From the NCBI RefSeq assembly GCF_009834765.1, contig NZ_WVHP01000001.1:62001-126000 (forward strand): a DNA stretch of 64,000 nt, given 5' to 3'. Positions within the stretch are counted from its first letter, which is position 1. Each line of letters begins with the position of its first letter. The DNA is from Saccharibacter sp. EH611 (lineage in GTDB: Bacteria; Pseudomonadota; Alphaproteobacteria; Acetobacterales; Acetobacteraceae). Of the stretch, positions 1-10,739 are shown one piece after another. The notes beneath the pieces are model-generated. The model was not told the origin of the DNA. It saw only the letters and a list, made by a program, of their open reading frames with translations, and ran no database searches. The translations under genes and the position numbers were made by a program.

Positions 1-1
1 A

Positions 2-994
2 CGTGCCTCATCTCACCCCGACGTTAGCCTTTGGGTCGTGCTGCTGATCTCAGCCCTTCATGCCCCTTATTACCTTATTTATGTGCTACCATTCGGTGTT
101 CTTTTAGGTGGCATGACCTGTTTTTCGCGCTTATCACGCTCATCAGAGCTCATCGTGATGAGAGCCGCAGGGCTATCGGCGTGGCAATTTTTAAGTAGCC
201 CAGTTTTTTGTGCCATTATGCTGGGTGTTATTGTTTCAACAGGACTATCGCCCCTCTCATCTATTATGTTTCGGCACGCCAGTCAGCTTGACAATAAGCT
301 GCTCCGTGGGGAACCAAGCTCAACTTTTTTTCAGAAAAATGGTCTTTGGCTTCGTCAACATGACACAACGACTACACCCAATGGAGAAGCAGTCCTTCAT
401 GTAAGCCGTGGACATTTAAGGGTGGATTCTCTTCAAGTAGAGCATATTAGCCTCTTTCGCCTTGATGAGCATTTCCACCTTATTGATCGTATAGAAGCAT
501 CTTCAGGAGAATTAAAAGATCATAACTGGCAGTTTTATAACGCTTTTCGCCTCCTCCCGGCCCATACCCCTCAAGCCTTAGACCATCTCTCTCTTCCCTC
601 TGAACTCACGGTTGATCGCATCCGTACCAGCACAACTCCACCCGATACATTGTCTCTTTGGGCCCTTCCATGCTTTATTAAGCTCTTGTCACGTTCGGGT
701 TTTTCCACCATTCAGTACCGTCTTCATTTCCAAGCGCTGTTGGCTTTGCCCCTTTTAGCAGGAACAATGGCGCTTGTATCTGCGGGCTTTTCTATGCGAT
801 CCACACGACGTGGTGGCGTTGCGCGTATGCTTGGTGCTGGCATTACAACCGGTTTTGCCTTATTTACGGTGTCGAAAATCGCAGAACAGCTCGGAAAGTC
901 AGGAGCCCTTCCGCCGCTCCTCGCTTCGTGGGCCCCAGCAGGAGCGGGCCTGTGTCTAGCCGCAGCGTTGCTGTTGCACATGGAGGATGGTTAA
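2..994 (+). CDS. lptG: LPS export ABC transporter permease LptG (5' partial)
   Basis: Inner-membrane permease of the Lpt machine that extracts lipopolysaccharide from the inner membrane and passes it to the periplasmic bridge. The reading frame is open to the left edge, so the first transmembrane segment and the start lie outside the window; 330 residues are visible. The early part has the family pattern of a hydrophobic helix followed by a SRSSELIVMRAAG stretch, the YjgP/YjgQ cytoplasmic signature. A periplasmic jellyroll-like region follows, and three hydrophobic helices close the protein. The stop overlaps the lptD start in TAATG, so the two are translationally coupled. An internal GTG at 38 exists but would remove the N-terminal helix. 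The partner lptF is expected just upstream. Family assignment is firm. Confidence 0.93.
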   Translation, partial: RASSHPDVSLWVVLLISALHAPYYLIYVLPFGVLLGGMTCFSRLSRSSELIVMRAAGLSAWQFLSSPVFCAIMLGVIVSTGLSPLSSIMFRHASQLDNKLLRGEPSSTFFQKNGLWLRQHDTTTTPNGEAVLHVSRGHLRVDSLQVEHISLFRLDEHFHLIDRIEASSGELKDHNWQFYNAFRLLPAHTPQALDHLSLPSELTVDRIRTSTTPPDTLSLWALPCFIKLLSRSGFSTIQYRLHFQALLALPLLAGTMALVSAGFSMRSTRRGGVARMLGAGITTGFALFTVSKIAEQLGKSGALPPLLASWAPAGAGLCLAAALLLHMEDG

Positions 995-3330
995 TGCCTT
1001 TGCTCAGAGACTTTCCATTCGCTTTTGGGAAGCGCACGCCTGTTCTAGGTCTTGCTCTAGCAAGCTCAGCTCTTGCTGCCTTATCGTTAAGCACGGCGCC
1101 GTTAGCTTATGCTGGGAATGCACATTCGAGCAACAACGGCCCGCTCATGACGCCCGGTCGTGTCTCCCCGCAGGATCCGCTGACCTATCTTGCTGATCAT
1201 GAAAGCTACGATAAAACGGGTTTAATCCTTTGGAAAGGGAATGTTCGTGTCTGGCAAGGCGGACAGGCCCTTCGCGCCGACGAAATCACCTATGATCGCG
1301 CAGCAGGAATTATGCGGGCGCGCGGCCATGTCTCGCTCGTTCAACCCGATGGCAGCACGACATACGCAGATCATGTTGAACTGTCTCACGGTATGAAAGA
1401 TGGCATCGGCACCGCCATCTATATGAGAATGGAGCAAAACGCTAAACTCGCTGCAACCGGCATGCGCCGCAGCAATGGTGTTGTCAACGACTTCTCAAAT
1501 GCCGTTTATACAGCATGCAAAACCTGTGCCCAAAACCCAGATGCTCTGCCCTTTTGGCAATTTCAAGCCTATGGTGCCACGCAAGATCGAGCAAATCAGA
1601 ATATTGAATTCAATCATGCTTGGTTGAAGGTTTTAGGGCTTCCTGTCTTTTACTTCCCCTATTTCGCCGTCACAGACCCAACAGCAAAGCGCCATAGCGG
1701 GCTGCTGACTTTCAACGTCAACCCTCATGATCGCTATCTGGGAACGTATTTTACCCTTCCTTATTATTGGGTGATTGACGACCAGCAAGATCTAACGTTC
1801 GTTCCCCTTATTGCAAGCCATACAGGCCCACAGCTTTCAGCTCAATATCGCCATCGCTTCAATTTCGGGAAGCTAAAAATCACGGCAGGTATTGCAGACG
1901 ATACGCGCCGCAATACGCCATTTTATAATGCCTTTGGAGAGCGCTCCACCGGAGGGAAAGAACACGGCGCTCAAGGCTATATTTTTGGCAACGGTGATTT
2001 CAATCTTGACCGGCATTGGCGCGCTGGCTTTAACGTCAATATCGCAAGTTCAGCGAACTATATGCGTGATTACCGCCTCAACGGATATGGGTCAGACACC
2101 CTTCCTACCAATGCTTATTTAGAAGGCTTTGGTGTTGGCTCCCATATCATGTTGGATGCTCAAGGCTATCAAGGGCTTAATCGCGGGATTATTAACAATA
2201 AAGAGCTTCCCTACGCTCTCCCACGCTTTAGCTATGATTTTACAAGTCAACCTGACATCCTCGGTGGTCGCCTCAGCGTCCATAGCACGGACTTCTATGT
2301 ATACCGCCAACGTGGCGTAAACGACCAACGCGGTGAACTCGCCTTACAATGGGATCGTCCTTTCCAAAACCGGCTTGGTCAAAAATGGCTGCTGACCGCT
2401 CGGCTCGACTCTATGCTGTACCATTCGACACGCCTGAATGAGCAGCCAATTTACGGGAAAAAGGGCTCGCACGTCAGCGGGCAAGTCCAGCCAACAGTTT
2501 CTCTGAAAATGAACTGGCCTTTCCTGCGCACCTTCGCAAAAGGCCATGGCAGCCAGATCTTTGAACCAATTGTACAATTTATCGCTTCGCCTAATACGGG
2601 CGGTGCGGCCATGCGCTCCCTCCCCAACGAGGATAGTTTTACATACGAGTTCAGCGACACGACCCTCTTCGCTCTGAACCGCTATATGGGCACCGACCGA
2701 CTCGATGGTGGGATCCGCGGCAATGTGGGAATTCACCAAAATTGGACATGGAACGGCCATTCCATTGACATGCTCGTCGGTGAAAGCTTCCAGCAACATA
2801 TTACGCGCAACCGTCCGGCTTTTTCTGGTCTTGATCATCACCTTTCAGACCCTGTTGGACGTGTCACGTTTACGCCCAACCAATATCTCGATATTACCGC
2901 ACGCGGACGTTATAACCCGTGGCGTAAGAAATTTGATTATGGTGAAGCACTGTTTAGCGCCGGTATTCCGCAATTTCGGATCACAGGCGGATATATTTAC
3001 GGCCCTGTCACGCCGTATTATTATTCCTACGTCAATTATAACAAAGGCAGTAATGCTCTCCAGAACCCTTACAACCAAGAAACAAGCGAACTGAGCGGGG
3101 GTGTCTCAACTCGTTGGCGTCAGTATCATTTCTCAGCTTATGCACGACGCAGCCTCTCTCGTAAGCAATTTGTCGCAACAGGCGGCGATGTCGGTTATAG
3201 CAATGACTGCTTTGGGCTAGACGTTATCTACGTTCGACAATACACCTATATTGGTGGACAACGGCGCAATTCAACCGTGCTGCTCAACTTCACGTTCAAG
3301 ACTATCGGTAATTTTGGGATCAACGGCTGA
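994..3330 (+). CDS. lptD: LPS-assembly outer membrane protein LptD
   Basis: Outer-membrane beta-barrel that inserts lipopolysaccharide into the outer leaflet. The 778-residue product has a signal peptide ending near residue 40 (LAYA), an OstA/LptA-like beta-jellyroll at about 65-190, and a long C-terminal barrel rich in alternating aromatic strands. Cysteines are visible at about 175 and 178 (CKTC) and 739, which could form the inter-domain disulfides known for this family. The frame is open further upstream to 928, but the ATG at 994 overlapping the lptG stop is preferred because it places the signal peptide at the N-terminus. It is followed at 3 bp by surA, whose product folds outer-membrane proteins including LptD. 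Confidence 0.94.
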   Translation: MPLLRDFPFAFGKRTPVLGLALASSALAALSLSTAPLAYAGNAHSSNNGPLMTPGRVSPQDPLTYLADHESYDKTGLILWKGNVRVWQGGQALRADEITYDRAAGIMRARGHVSLVQPDGSTTYADHVELSHGMKDGIGTAIYMRMEQNAKLAATGMRRSNGVVNDFSNAVYTACKTCAQNPDALPFWQFQAYGATQDRANQNIEFNHAWLKVLGLPVFYFPYFAVTDPTAKRHSGLLTFNVNPHDRYLGTYFTLPYYWVIDDQQDLTFVPLIASHTGPQLSAQYRHRFNFGKLKITAGIADDTRRNTPFYNAFGERSTGGKEHGAQGYIFGNGDFNLDRHWRAGFNVNIASSANYMRDYRLNGYGSDTLPTNAYLEGFGVGSHIMLDAQGYQGLNRGIINNKELPYALPRFSYDFTSQPDILGGRLSVHSTDFYVYRQRGVNDQRGELALQWDRPFQNRLGQKWLLTARLDSMLYHSTRLNEQPIYGKKGSHVSGQVQPTVSLKMNWPFLRTFAKGHGSQIFEPIVQFIASPNTGGAAMRSLPNEDSFTYEFSDTTLFALNRYMGTDRLDGGIRGNVGIHQNWTWNGHSIDMLVGESFQQHITRNRPAFSGLDHHLSDPVGRVTFTPNQYLDITARGRYNPWRKKFDYGEALFSAGIPQFRITGGYIYGPVTPYYYSYVNYNKGSNALQNPYNQETSELSGGVSTRWRQYHFSAYARRSLSRKQFVATGGDVGYSNDCFGLDVIYVRQYTYIGGQRRNSTVLLNFTFKTIGNFGING

Positions 3331-3333
3331 CAT

Positions 3334-4692
3334 ATGTTCTCACCTTCGCGTATTGCTTTGCTTCCCCTCTCTGTCTGCGCCGCTGTTATGCTGGCCTTCC
3401 CCCACACAGGGCAGGCTGCTCCAGCTACTGATGCCCCCTCCACTCAACAAACCGAGGCCCCCTCAACGACGGAAGACCAAATTATTGCCGTCGTGAATGG
3501 GCAAGTCCTGACGCAGCGTGATGTTGAAGATCGCGCACGTCTTTTCGTGCTCTCAACGGGGCTGCCCATCAGTTCAGATGTTATGCAACGCATGCGTGGA
3601 CAGATCATTCATCAGCTTATTGATGAACGCCTCAAAATGCAGGAAATGCTCAACCGGCATATCAATATTGAGCCCGAGCAGATTGCAAATGCTATTAGCA
3701 ATATTGAAGCACGTAATGGCATGCCGCAAAATGCGTTGCGCAATCGCCTAAAATCCGATGGTGTCTCGCTCACGACCCTTATTGACCAAATTCGCGTTCA
3801 ACTCGGATGGATGCAAGTCCTGCGTGAAGAACTTGGCGCGCGCAACCGCGTGACACCTGACCAAATCGCTCAACGAGAACGCGCCCTTCAGGCTGAAGCA
3901 GGCCGGCCTCAATATATGATCAGTGAAATTTTTGTTCCTGTTCCTGATCCACGACATGATGAAGTCGAGCTGACTTTTACAAAAACAATCATCAACCAGC
4001 TCCGTGAAGGGGCTCCTTTCCCGATTGTTGCCGCTCAATTCTCGCAAGACCAAGCCGCCTTAGACGGTGGGGCCCGTGGTTGGATGCAAGAGGATAGTAT
4101 TGAGCCGCAAGTTCTCGACGTGATCCGCCAAATGCCCGAAGGCGCTATTTCTAACCCGATTAAAGTTCCTGGTGGCTTTATTATCGCTACCGTCCAAGGG
4201 CGTCGTGTGGTTGGCAAACAGCTCGGCACAATTATCGGGCTGCGACAGGCCTTTATTCCTTTCACCTCACAGCTTGACCCCAGCAATCCGACAGACCAAC
4301 AAAAACTTGCCTTACAAAAGGCAACCAGTGCCTCTCAGTCTCTCCATAGCTGCGATGCTGTTGAAGCACTTAATCGCGCTATGGGAGATAAACGACCAAG
4401 CAACCCAGGCCTCCAAGTTATGGAACGCCTTGCACCGCAGATGCAGGCTGTCATTGGTAAGCTCCCGATCGGCCGTGCCTCTCACCCTCTTGTTGCAACA
4501 GATGGTATCGCTTTGCTTATGGTGTGTTCACGCGAACAACGTAACCTTGCCCAGCAAACACCGGGACAAATTGCTGACCAGCTGATGAATGAGCGTGTTG
4601 AGCAAGCAGCCCAGCAAATGCATCGTTCTCTTCAACGTCGTGCGGTTATCGAGATCCGCCCTGCAGCTCAAACGGTTCTACGCCACGAATGA
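3334..4692 (+). CDS. surA: Periplasmic chaperone / peptidyl-prolyl isomerase SurA
   Basis: Periplasmic folding factor for outer-membrane proteins. The 452-residue product begins with a signal peptide (cleavage near residue 29, GQAA). A SurA N-terminal chaperone domain at about 50-180 starts with the typical IIAVVNGQVLTQRDV pattern. A parvulin-type PPIase domain lies at about 190-300 (SEIFVPV, GGARGWM), and a second degenerate parvulin-like region follows. A Gln/Pro/Thr-rich linker sits after the signal peptide. The gene lies between lptD and rsmA, the order usual in Proteobacteria, except that pdxA, often found between surA and rsmA, is missing. Its stop overlaps the rsmA start (ATGA). Confidence 0.92.
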   Translation: MFSPSRIALLPLSVCAAVMLAFPHTGQAAPATDAPSTQQTEAPSTTEDQIIAVVNGQVLTQRDVEDRARLFVLSTGLPISSDVMQRMRGQIIHQLIDERLKMQEMLNRHINIEPEQIANAISNIEARNGMPQNALRNRLKSDGVSLTTLIDQIRVQLGWMQVLREELGARNRVTPDQIAQRERALQAEAGRPQYMISEIFVPVPDPRHDEVELTFTKTIINQLREGAPFPIVAAQFSQDQAALDGGARGWMQEDSIEPQVLDVIRQMPEGAISNPIKVPGGFIIATVQGRRVVGKQLGTIIGLRQAFIPFTSQLDPSNPTDQQKLALQKATSASQSLHSCDAVEALNRAMGDKRPSNPGLQVMERLAPQMQAVIGKLPIGRASHPLVATDGIALLMVCSREQRNLAQQTPGQIADQLMNERVEQAAQQMHRSLQRRAVIEIRPAAQTVLRHE

Positions 4693-5528
4693 CACACACA
4701 CTCCCCTCTCTGCGTGAGAGCATTCGCGCTCATGGGCTTGATGCACGCAAATCACTCGGACAGCACTTTCTTTTAGATCCATCTGTTTGCGCGCGTATTG
4801 CCAGCTTAGGCGGCTCTCTTGCAGGGCGTCATATTGTAGAAGTCGGCCCGGGCCCCGGTGGGCTGACCCGTGCCTTATTAGACAGCCAAGCAAGTAGTCT
4901 CCATGCCATTGAAGTTGATGAACGTGCGTGGCCTTTATTAGAGGAGCTACGAGAATATTATGGCCCTCGCCTTTCCATCGTTCCGCAAGATGCCCTTCGT
5001 ATTGATGCAACTTCTTTAGGGCCTGCACCACGACAAATTATTGCGAACCTTCCCTATAATGTCGCAACTCCCCTCCTTGTGAGCTGGCTCCGGCAAGCTT
5101 CAGAGTGGGAGCGTCTTGTCTTGATGTTCCAAAAAGAAGTGGCAGAACGTGTCTGCGCTGCCCCTAATAGCTCGGCCTATGGACGACTTGCTGTTTTAGC
5201 TCAATGGTGCGCAGATTGTTCTATTGGTATGACTTTGCCACCGGGGGCTTTTTTCCCTCCCCCTAAAGTGCATTCCGCTGTCGCAGTGCTCGTCCCTCAT
5301 GCCCAACAGCCATCACGCTCGCTTTTTAAGGCTATGGAACAAGTCACAGCGGCAGCCTTTGGTCAACGACGCAAAATGCTACGCACGGCTCTAAAGCCTA
5401 TCGGGGGGCTTTCCTTACTTGAAGAAGCAGACATCCTCCCGACCCGACGTGCCGAAACCCTCTCCGTTTCAGAATTTGATCGTCTAGCCCGTTGCCATCT
5501 TACAAGGCAACAAAAAACCGGGGACTAA
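4689..5528 (+). CDS. rsmA: 16S rRNA (adenine1518/1519-N6)-dimethyltransferase
   Basis: RsmA (KsgA) dimethylates two adjacent adenines in the 3'-terminal hairpin of 16S rRNA during small-subunit assembly. The 279-residue product is a class I SAM methyltransferase. GQHFLLD near residue 25 and VGPGPGGLT near residue 53 form the SAM-binding motif I, and NLPYN near residue 119 is the catalytic N6-adenine motif IV. The C-terminal helical domain carries the family pattern of basic residues. The start is the ATG in ATGA that overlaps the surA stop, consistent with translational coupling. The stop codon lies in the loop of a terminator hairpin, so this is the last gene of the lpt-surA-rsmA operon. Confidence 0.95.
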   Translation: MTHTLPSLRESIRAHGLDARKSLGQHFLLDPSVCARIASLGGSLAGRHIVEVGPGPGGLTRALLDSQASSLHAIEVDERAWPLLEELREYYGPRLSIVPQDALRIDATSLGPAPRQIIANLPYNVATPLLVSWLRQASEWERLVLMFQKEVAERVCAAPNSSAYGRLAVLAQWCADCSIGMTLPPGAFFPPPKVHSAVAVLVPHAQQPSRSLFKAMEQVTAAAFGQRRKMLRTALKPIGGLSLLEEADILPTRRAETLSVSEFDRLARCHLTRQQKTGD

Positions 5529-5539
5529 CCCCCGGTTTT
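5514..5539. terminator. Bidirectional terminator between rsmA and cfa
   Basis: Perfect 10-bp inverted repeat (AAAACCGGGG / CCCCGGTTTT) with a 6-nt loop that contains the rsmA stop codon. The A-run on one side and T-run on the other allow it to terminate both the rightward rsmA transcript and the leftward cfa transcript. Confidence 0.85.
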
Positions 5540-5568
5540 CATGCTCAATTAACACTTCCTCGCGCCTC

Positions 5569-6828
5569 CTACGACGCCTTGTTGTGCTCTTCTTCATACA
5601 TATAATCACGCGTCAACGGCAGTGCATCAATAGACCGCGTCAGCTGTAGCTGAAAGTTCATATGTCCTTGCACACGGAATGCTAATTCACTCGCCGTTAA
5701 ATAAAGCTCGAACATCCGCACAAAACGATCATCATACATTGCGCGTACTTTGTCCCGTTTCGCCTCAAAACGCTGGCGCCAATGGGCAAGAGTTTTTGCG
5801 TAATGCAGACGCAAAATCTCACAATCATCGACCCAAAGCCCCGTTCGCTCCACGGCGGCTAATGCCTCACTGAGTGCTGGAGAGTACCCACCTGGGAAAA
5901 TATATTTCGCAATCCAAGGGTTCGTCGTTCCGGGGCCATCCATACGCCCAATGGAGTGAATAAGGGCAACACCATCAGGTTTTAAGCAGCGCCGAATATT
6001 ATTGAAAAAGGCTTCATAGTGCGCAACACCCACATGCTCAAACATACCCACGGAAACAATGCGGTCAAAGGTGCGATGAAGCGTGCGATAATCCAGAAGC
6101 TCAAAACGCACCTGGTCGTCCAAACCAGCTTCCTTAGCTCGCTCACGAGCTACACGAAGTTGCTCGACTGACAATGTAATACCGAGCACCTTTGCCCCAT
6201 AGTCTTTGGCTAAAGTCAGCGCCATCCCGCCCCAACCACAACCAATATCCAAGACCTCAAGACCAGGCCGGTCAAAGCGAAGTTTCGCAGCAATATGACG
6301 TTTCTTTGCCTCTTGTGCTTCATCAAGAGACATATCATTGCGCTCAAAATACGCACAAGAATATTGCAAGTCTTTATCTAAGAAGAGACGATAAAGATCA
6401 CCATTTAAGTCATAATGATGAGCAACATTTTTGCGCGAACGCTTCAACGAATTGAGCGGTTTTAAAAGACGCCCGACATAGCGCATACGGCTATTAATTT
6501 CTTCGCTTAATAAATTACTATTTTCTAAATTATACATCAGAACGTGCATAAGGCGCTCAAGAGAACACCCATCAGGTGTTGCCGTCCCGTTCATATATTC
6601 TTCGCCAAACGCCAAAGCTGGCTTTAAAGCCAAAGCCTTTTCAGCCGCTGTCGTATGCAAACGCAAGCCAACCTCATCACCAGGCTTACTCCCCTGATAA
6701 CGAGACTGTGTCCCATCGCTATAAGTAACCGTTAACGTACCTGTCTGTATGAATTTCTTTAGGAAGATATCCAGAACACGCTTCACTTCGACGCTCTCCT
6801 TCTCCCACACAGATCGCTGGGTCTTCAT
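5569..6828 (-). CDS. cfa: Cyclopropane-fatty-acyl-phospholipid synthase
   Basis: SAM-dependent enzyme that adds a methylene bridge across the double bond of unsaturated phospholipid acyl chains, a membrane-hardening modification tied to acid and solvent tolerance. The 419-residue protein has the Mycolic_PCAS/CMAS fold. An N-terminal lipid-binding region precedes the SAM motif VLDIGCGWGG near residue 194. Downstream are the family segments SVGMFEHVG and the C-terminal ELAFRVQGHMNFQLQL. It ends 30 bp from a shared terminator with rsmA and appears monocistronic. The 209-bp region upstream carries its own promoter presumably, but no clear consensus boxes were identified. Confidence 0.93.
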   Translation of the reverse strand: MKTQRSVWEKESVEVKRVLDIFLKKFIQTGTLTVTYSDGTQSRYQGSKPGDEVGLRLHTTAAEKALALKPALAFGEEYMNGTATPDGCSLERLMHVLMYNLENSNLLSEEINSRMRYVGRLLKPLNSLKRSRKNVAHHYDLNGDLYRLFLDKDLQYSCAYFERNDMSLDEAQEAKKRHIAAKLRFDRPGLEVLDIGCGWGGMALTLAKDYGAKVLGITLSVEQLRVARERAKEAGLDDQVRFELLDYRTLHRTFDRIVSVGMFEHVGVAHYEAFFNNIRRCLKPDGVALIHSIGRMDGPGTTNPWIAKYIFPGGYSPALSEALAAVERTGLWVDDCEILRLHYAKTLAHWRQRFEAKRDKVRAMYDDRFVRMFELYLTASELAFRVQGHMNFQLQLTRSIDALPLTRDYMYEEEHNKAS

Positions 6829-6980
6829 CGTTATGAACCACCCAACGCCATCGTGACGTTATGTTTTTATTCTAAGTCCATTACGAATAAGATGGCATAG
6901 CTGTCAGAGAAGACAAGCCTTATCTCCCCTTTTCATAGAGCTTTCATAACGAAACACTTATAAAAACCACCCAAATGCAA

Positions 6981-7009
6981 AAAACCCAGCGGCAACACCG
7001 CTGGGTTTT
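6981..7009 (-). terminator. Terminator of the rpsF-rpsR-rplI operon
   Basis: Perfect 12-bp inverted repeat (AAAACCCAGCGG / CCGCTGGGTTTT) with a 5-nt loop, 29 bp past the rplI stop. Read on the minus strand, a T-run follows the stem. Confidence 0.88.
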
Positions 7010-7037
7010 CAAAGAAAACTCGCAAGAACTAAAACCC

Positions 7038-7643
7038 TTAGGCTTCTGCCTGCGTTTCTTCCTCTTTGTGCAGCTCTGCTTCAGCAGCAGCCTCTTCGGC
7101 AGCTTGCTCAGCATGAAGATCACCAAGGATATTTTCCTCTTCTTCTTCCTGCCCAACAACTTCACCGCGGGCCTGACGCTCAGCTTCTTCCTGAGAACGC
7201 GCCACATTGACGGTCAAAGGGATAGAGACTTCTGGGTGCAATGCCACGCGTGCTTCCACCAGACCAAGAATCTTGATCGGCTCTTCCAACACAACCTGCT
7301 GACGGGCAACCGTCAGGCCAGCTTCTGTTGCAGCAGCAGCAATGTCACGAGGCGTTACAGAGCCATAGAGGCTTCCGCTATCACCAGCCTGACGGATCAG
7401 GATGACAGAAAGCCCCTGCATACGCTCGGCCAAACGCTCGGCCTCTTCACGCTTGCGAAGGTTCTGGGCTTCCAGCTGAGCACGCTCATTTTCGAAGCGA
7501 GCACGGTTTGCCGCATTCGCACGAAGAGCTTTGCCTTTAGGAAGCAGGAAATTGCGGGCATAACCTGGCTTCACACGGACGATATCGCCCATCTGGCCAA
7601 GATTTTCCACGCGCTGAAGCAGAATGAGTTCAGTCTGAGACAT
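7038..7643 (-). CDS. rplI: 50S ribosomal protein L9
   Basis: L9 binds 23S rRNA domain V and bridges neighbouring ribosomes through its long connecting helix. The 201-residue product opens with the conserved N-domain ([22 protein letters not shown]) and continues with the long helix and C-domain up to about residue 150. The last 45-50 residues are an extra low-complexity acidic and alanine-rich tail. Typical bacterial L9 is about 150 residues long. It is the last gene of rpsF-rpsR-rplI, 10 bp behind rpsR, and is preceded by a GAGGAG ribosome-binding site. Confidence 0.96.
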   Translation of the reverse strand: MSQTELILLQRVENLGQMGDIVRVKPGYARNFLLPKGKALRANAANRARFENERAQLEAQNLRKREEAERLAERMQGLSVILIRQAGDSGSLYGSVTPRDIAAAATEAGLTVARQQVVLEEPIKILGLVEARVALHPEVSIPLTVNVARSQEEAERQARGEVVGQEEEEENILGDLHAEQAAEEAAAEAELHKEEETQAEA

Positions 7644-7653
7644 GACGTGCTCC

Positions 7654-7938
7654 TCAGTTTACAACATATGGGAGCAGAGCGAGGAAGCGGGCGCGCTTAA
7701 TCGCCTGCGCCAGTTCACGCTGCTTTTTAGCCGAAACGGCCGTGATGCGGCTTGGAACAATCTTACCGCGCTCAGACAGGAAACGGCTCAGAAGACGGAC
7801 ATCCTTATGGTCAATCTTCGGCGCATTCGGCCCAGAGAATGGGCAGGATTTGCGACGACGATAGAAAGGACGACGCGCACCAACAGCCATACGACGGCTT
7901 GCTGGATTAATTTCAGGGGTTGTCGTGGTATCAGCCAT
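7654..7938 (-). CDS. rpsR: 30S ribosomal protein S18
   Basis: Small-subunit platform protein that binds 16S rRNA as a heterodimer with S6. The 94-residue product shows the family core: [12 protein letters not shown], then [24 protein letters not shown], and the basic [14 protein letters not shown] end. About 20 residues precede the core. It lies 5 bp downstream of rpsF and 10 bp upstream of rplI in the standard S6-S18-L9 order. Identity is certain. Confidence 0.97.
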   Translation of the reverse strand: MADTTTTPEINPASRRMAVGARRPFYRRRKSCPFSGPNAPKIDHKDVRLLSRFLSERGKIVPSRITAVSAKKQRELAQAIKRARFLALLPYVVN

Positions 7939-7943
7939 CTTGA

Positions 7944-8393
7944 TTACTCCGCTGCAGCCGTGTTTTCACGCGTTTCAGAGGATGAGGAGTCATTGTTATG
8001 ACGGCGGTTACGACCGCTTTCATAACGACCACCACGCCCACCGCGGGAACCACGATCACCACGATCGTCACCCTTACGGGACAGAATCGGTGACGGTGTA
8101 TCGTCAATTTCATCAACACGAAGAGTCAGAACACGCAGAACATCTTCGTTCAGGCTCAGCTGACGACCCATTTCGTTCATTGCGTCAATCGGGGCTTCAA
8201 TGCCCAGCAGGACGTAATGACCCTTACGGTTTTTCTTGATGCGATAAGCCAGCGTGCGCAGGCCCCAGAACTCACGCTTGCGCACGGAACCACCATGCTC
8301 GCCCAGCAGTGAGGTAATGTTCTCAATCAGGGTTTCAACCTGAGCCTGAGAGACATCGTTACGTGCAATCAGCACGGTCTCGTAAAGTGGCAT
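7944..8393 (-). CDS. rpsF: 30S ribosomal protein S6 with Arg/Gly-rich tail
   Basis: S6 pairs with S18 on the 30S platform. The first 100 or so residues match the ferredoxin-like S6 fold ([31 protein letters not shown]). Residues from about 108 onward form an extension rich in Asp, Arg, Gly, Ser and Asn, with repeated DRGDRG and RGGRGG units; such tails are variable in the family, and the S6 tail is polyglutamylated in some bacteria. It is the first gene of the rpsF-rpsR-rplI operon. The 204 bp upstream hold a stem-loop that could be the S6:S18 feedback site. Confidence 0.96.
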   Translation of the reverse strand: MPLYETVLIARNDVSQAQVETLIENITSLLGEHGGSVRKREFWGLRTLAYRIKKNRKGHYVLLGIEAPIDAMNEMGRQLSLNEDVLRVLTLRVDEIDDTPSPILSRKGDDRGDRGSRGGRGGRYESGRNRRHNNDSSSSETRENTAAAE

Positions 8394-8422
8394 GAAAACT
8401 CCCTTCGGATAAGGTCAACCCA

Positions 8423-8441
8423 AACCGGCCCAGTGCCGGTT
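8423..8441 (-). promoter_or_regulatory. Stem-loop in the rpsF leader, possible S6:S18 autoregulatory site
   Basis: Perfect 7-bp inverted repeat (AACCGGC / GCCGGTT) with a 5-nt loop, about 30 nt upstream of the rpsF start on the same strand. Leaders of rpsF operons in many bacteria carry an RNA that binds the S6:S18 complex for feedback control, with a conserved CCG element. Here CCG occurs in the stem and again in TTATCCGAAGG just downstream. The assignment to that RNA family is inference and needs a covariance search. Confidence 0.35.
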
Positions 8442-8483
8442 CAAAACCTCTTCTTTCTACATGAGAAAAAAGACGCGGGTATA

Positions 8484-8509
8484 GCCGTGAAGACGCCTAT
8501 CGTCACGGC
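8484..8509 (-). terminator. Probable rpoD terminator hairpin
   Basis: Inverted repeat GCCGTGA / TCACGGC with an inner GACG/CGTC pairing, 89 bp past the rpoD stop. On the minus strand a TCTTTTTTC run begins about 10 nt after the stem, so the geometry is looser than in a classic terminator. Confidence 0.45.
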
Positions 8510-8597
8510 AGGGAAAGCGGCTTTTAACCACAAATTATAGGAAAAAGCAAGAGAATGATGCCCCCTACCCCAGAGAGCATCTCCCTTTTATGCAGCA

Positions 8598-10562
<1,965 letters not shown>

Positions 10563-10739
10563 GCGTCTCTCCGTCAACTCTACTCAAATGCCAGTAGGTG
10601 GGCAGCGTGCAAGTGGTCAATCCTGAGCTCCAAGTCAAGCTCTGGCAGGGGATAAAATCGGTTTTTTTGATAACAAACACCCCCGCTCCCTTTGTTGCAC
10701 GCTCCTATCCCATAAGTGTTGGGCGCCGTTAAACGCGCT

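Noticed and set aside
6975-7700. Open frame of 241 codons on the plus strand covering rplI
   Set aside because: Starts inside the rplI terminator, antisense to a certain ribosomal gene; Phe/Leu-rich product arises from the acidic tail read in reverse.
10563-10739. Possible small gene or rpsU between rpoD and dnaG
   Set aside because: No ORF with S21 similarity or a convincing ribosome-binding site; treated as rpoD leader.
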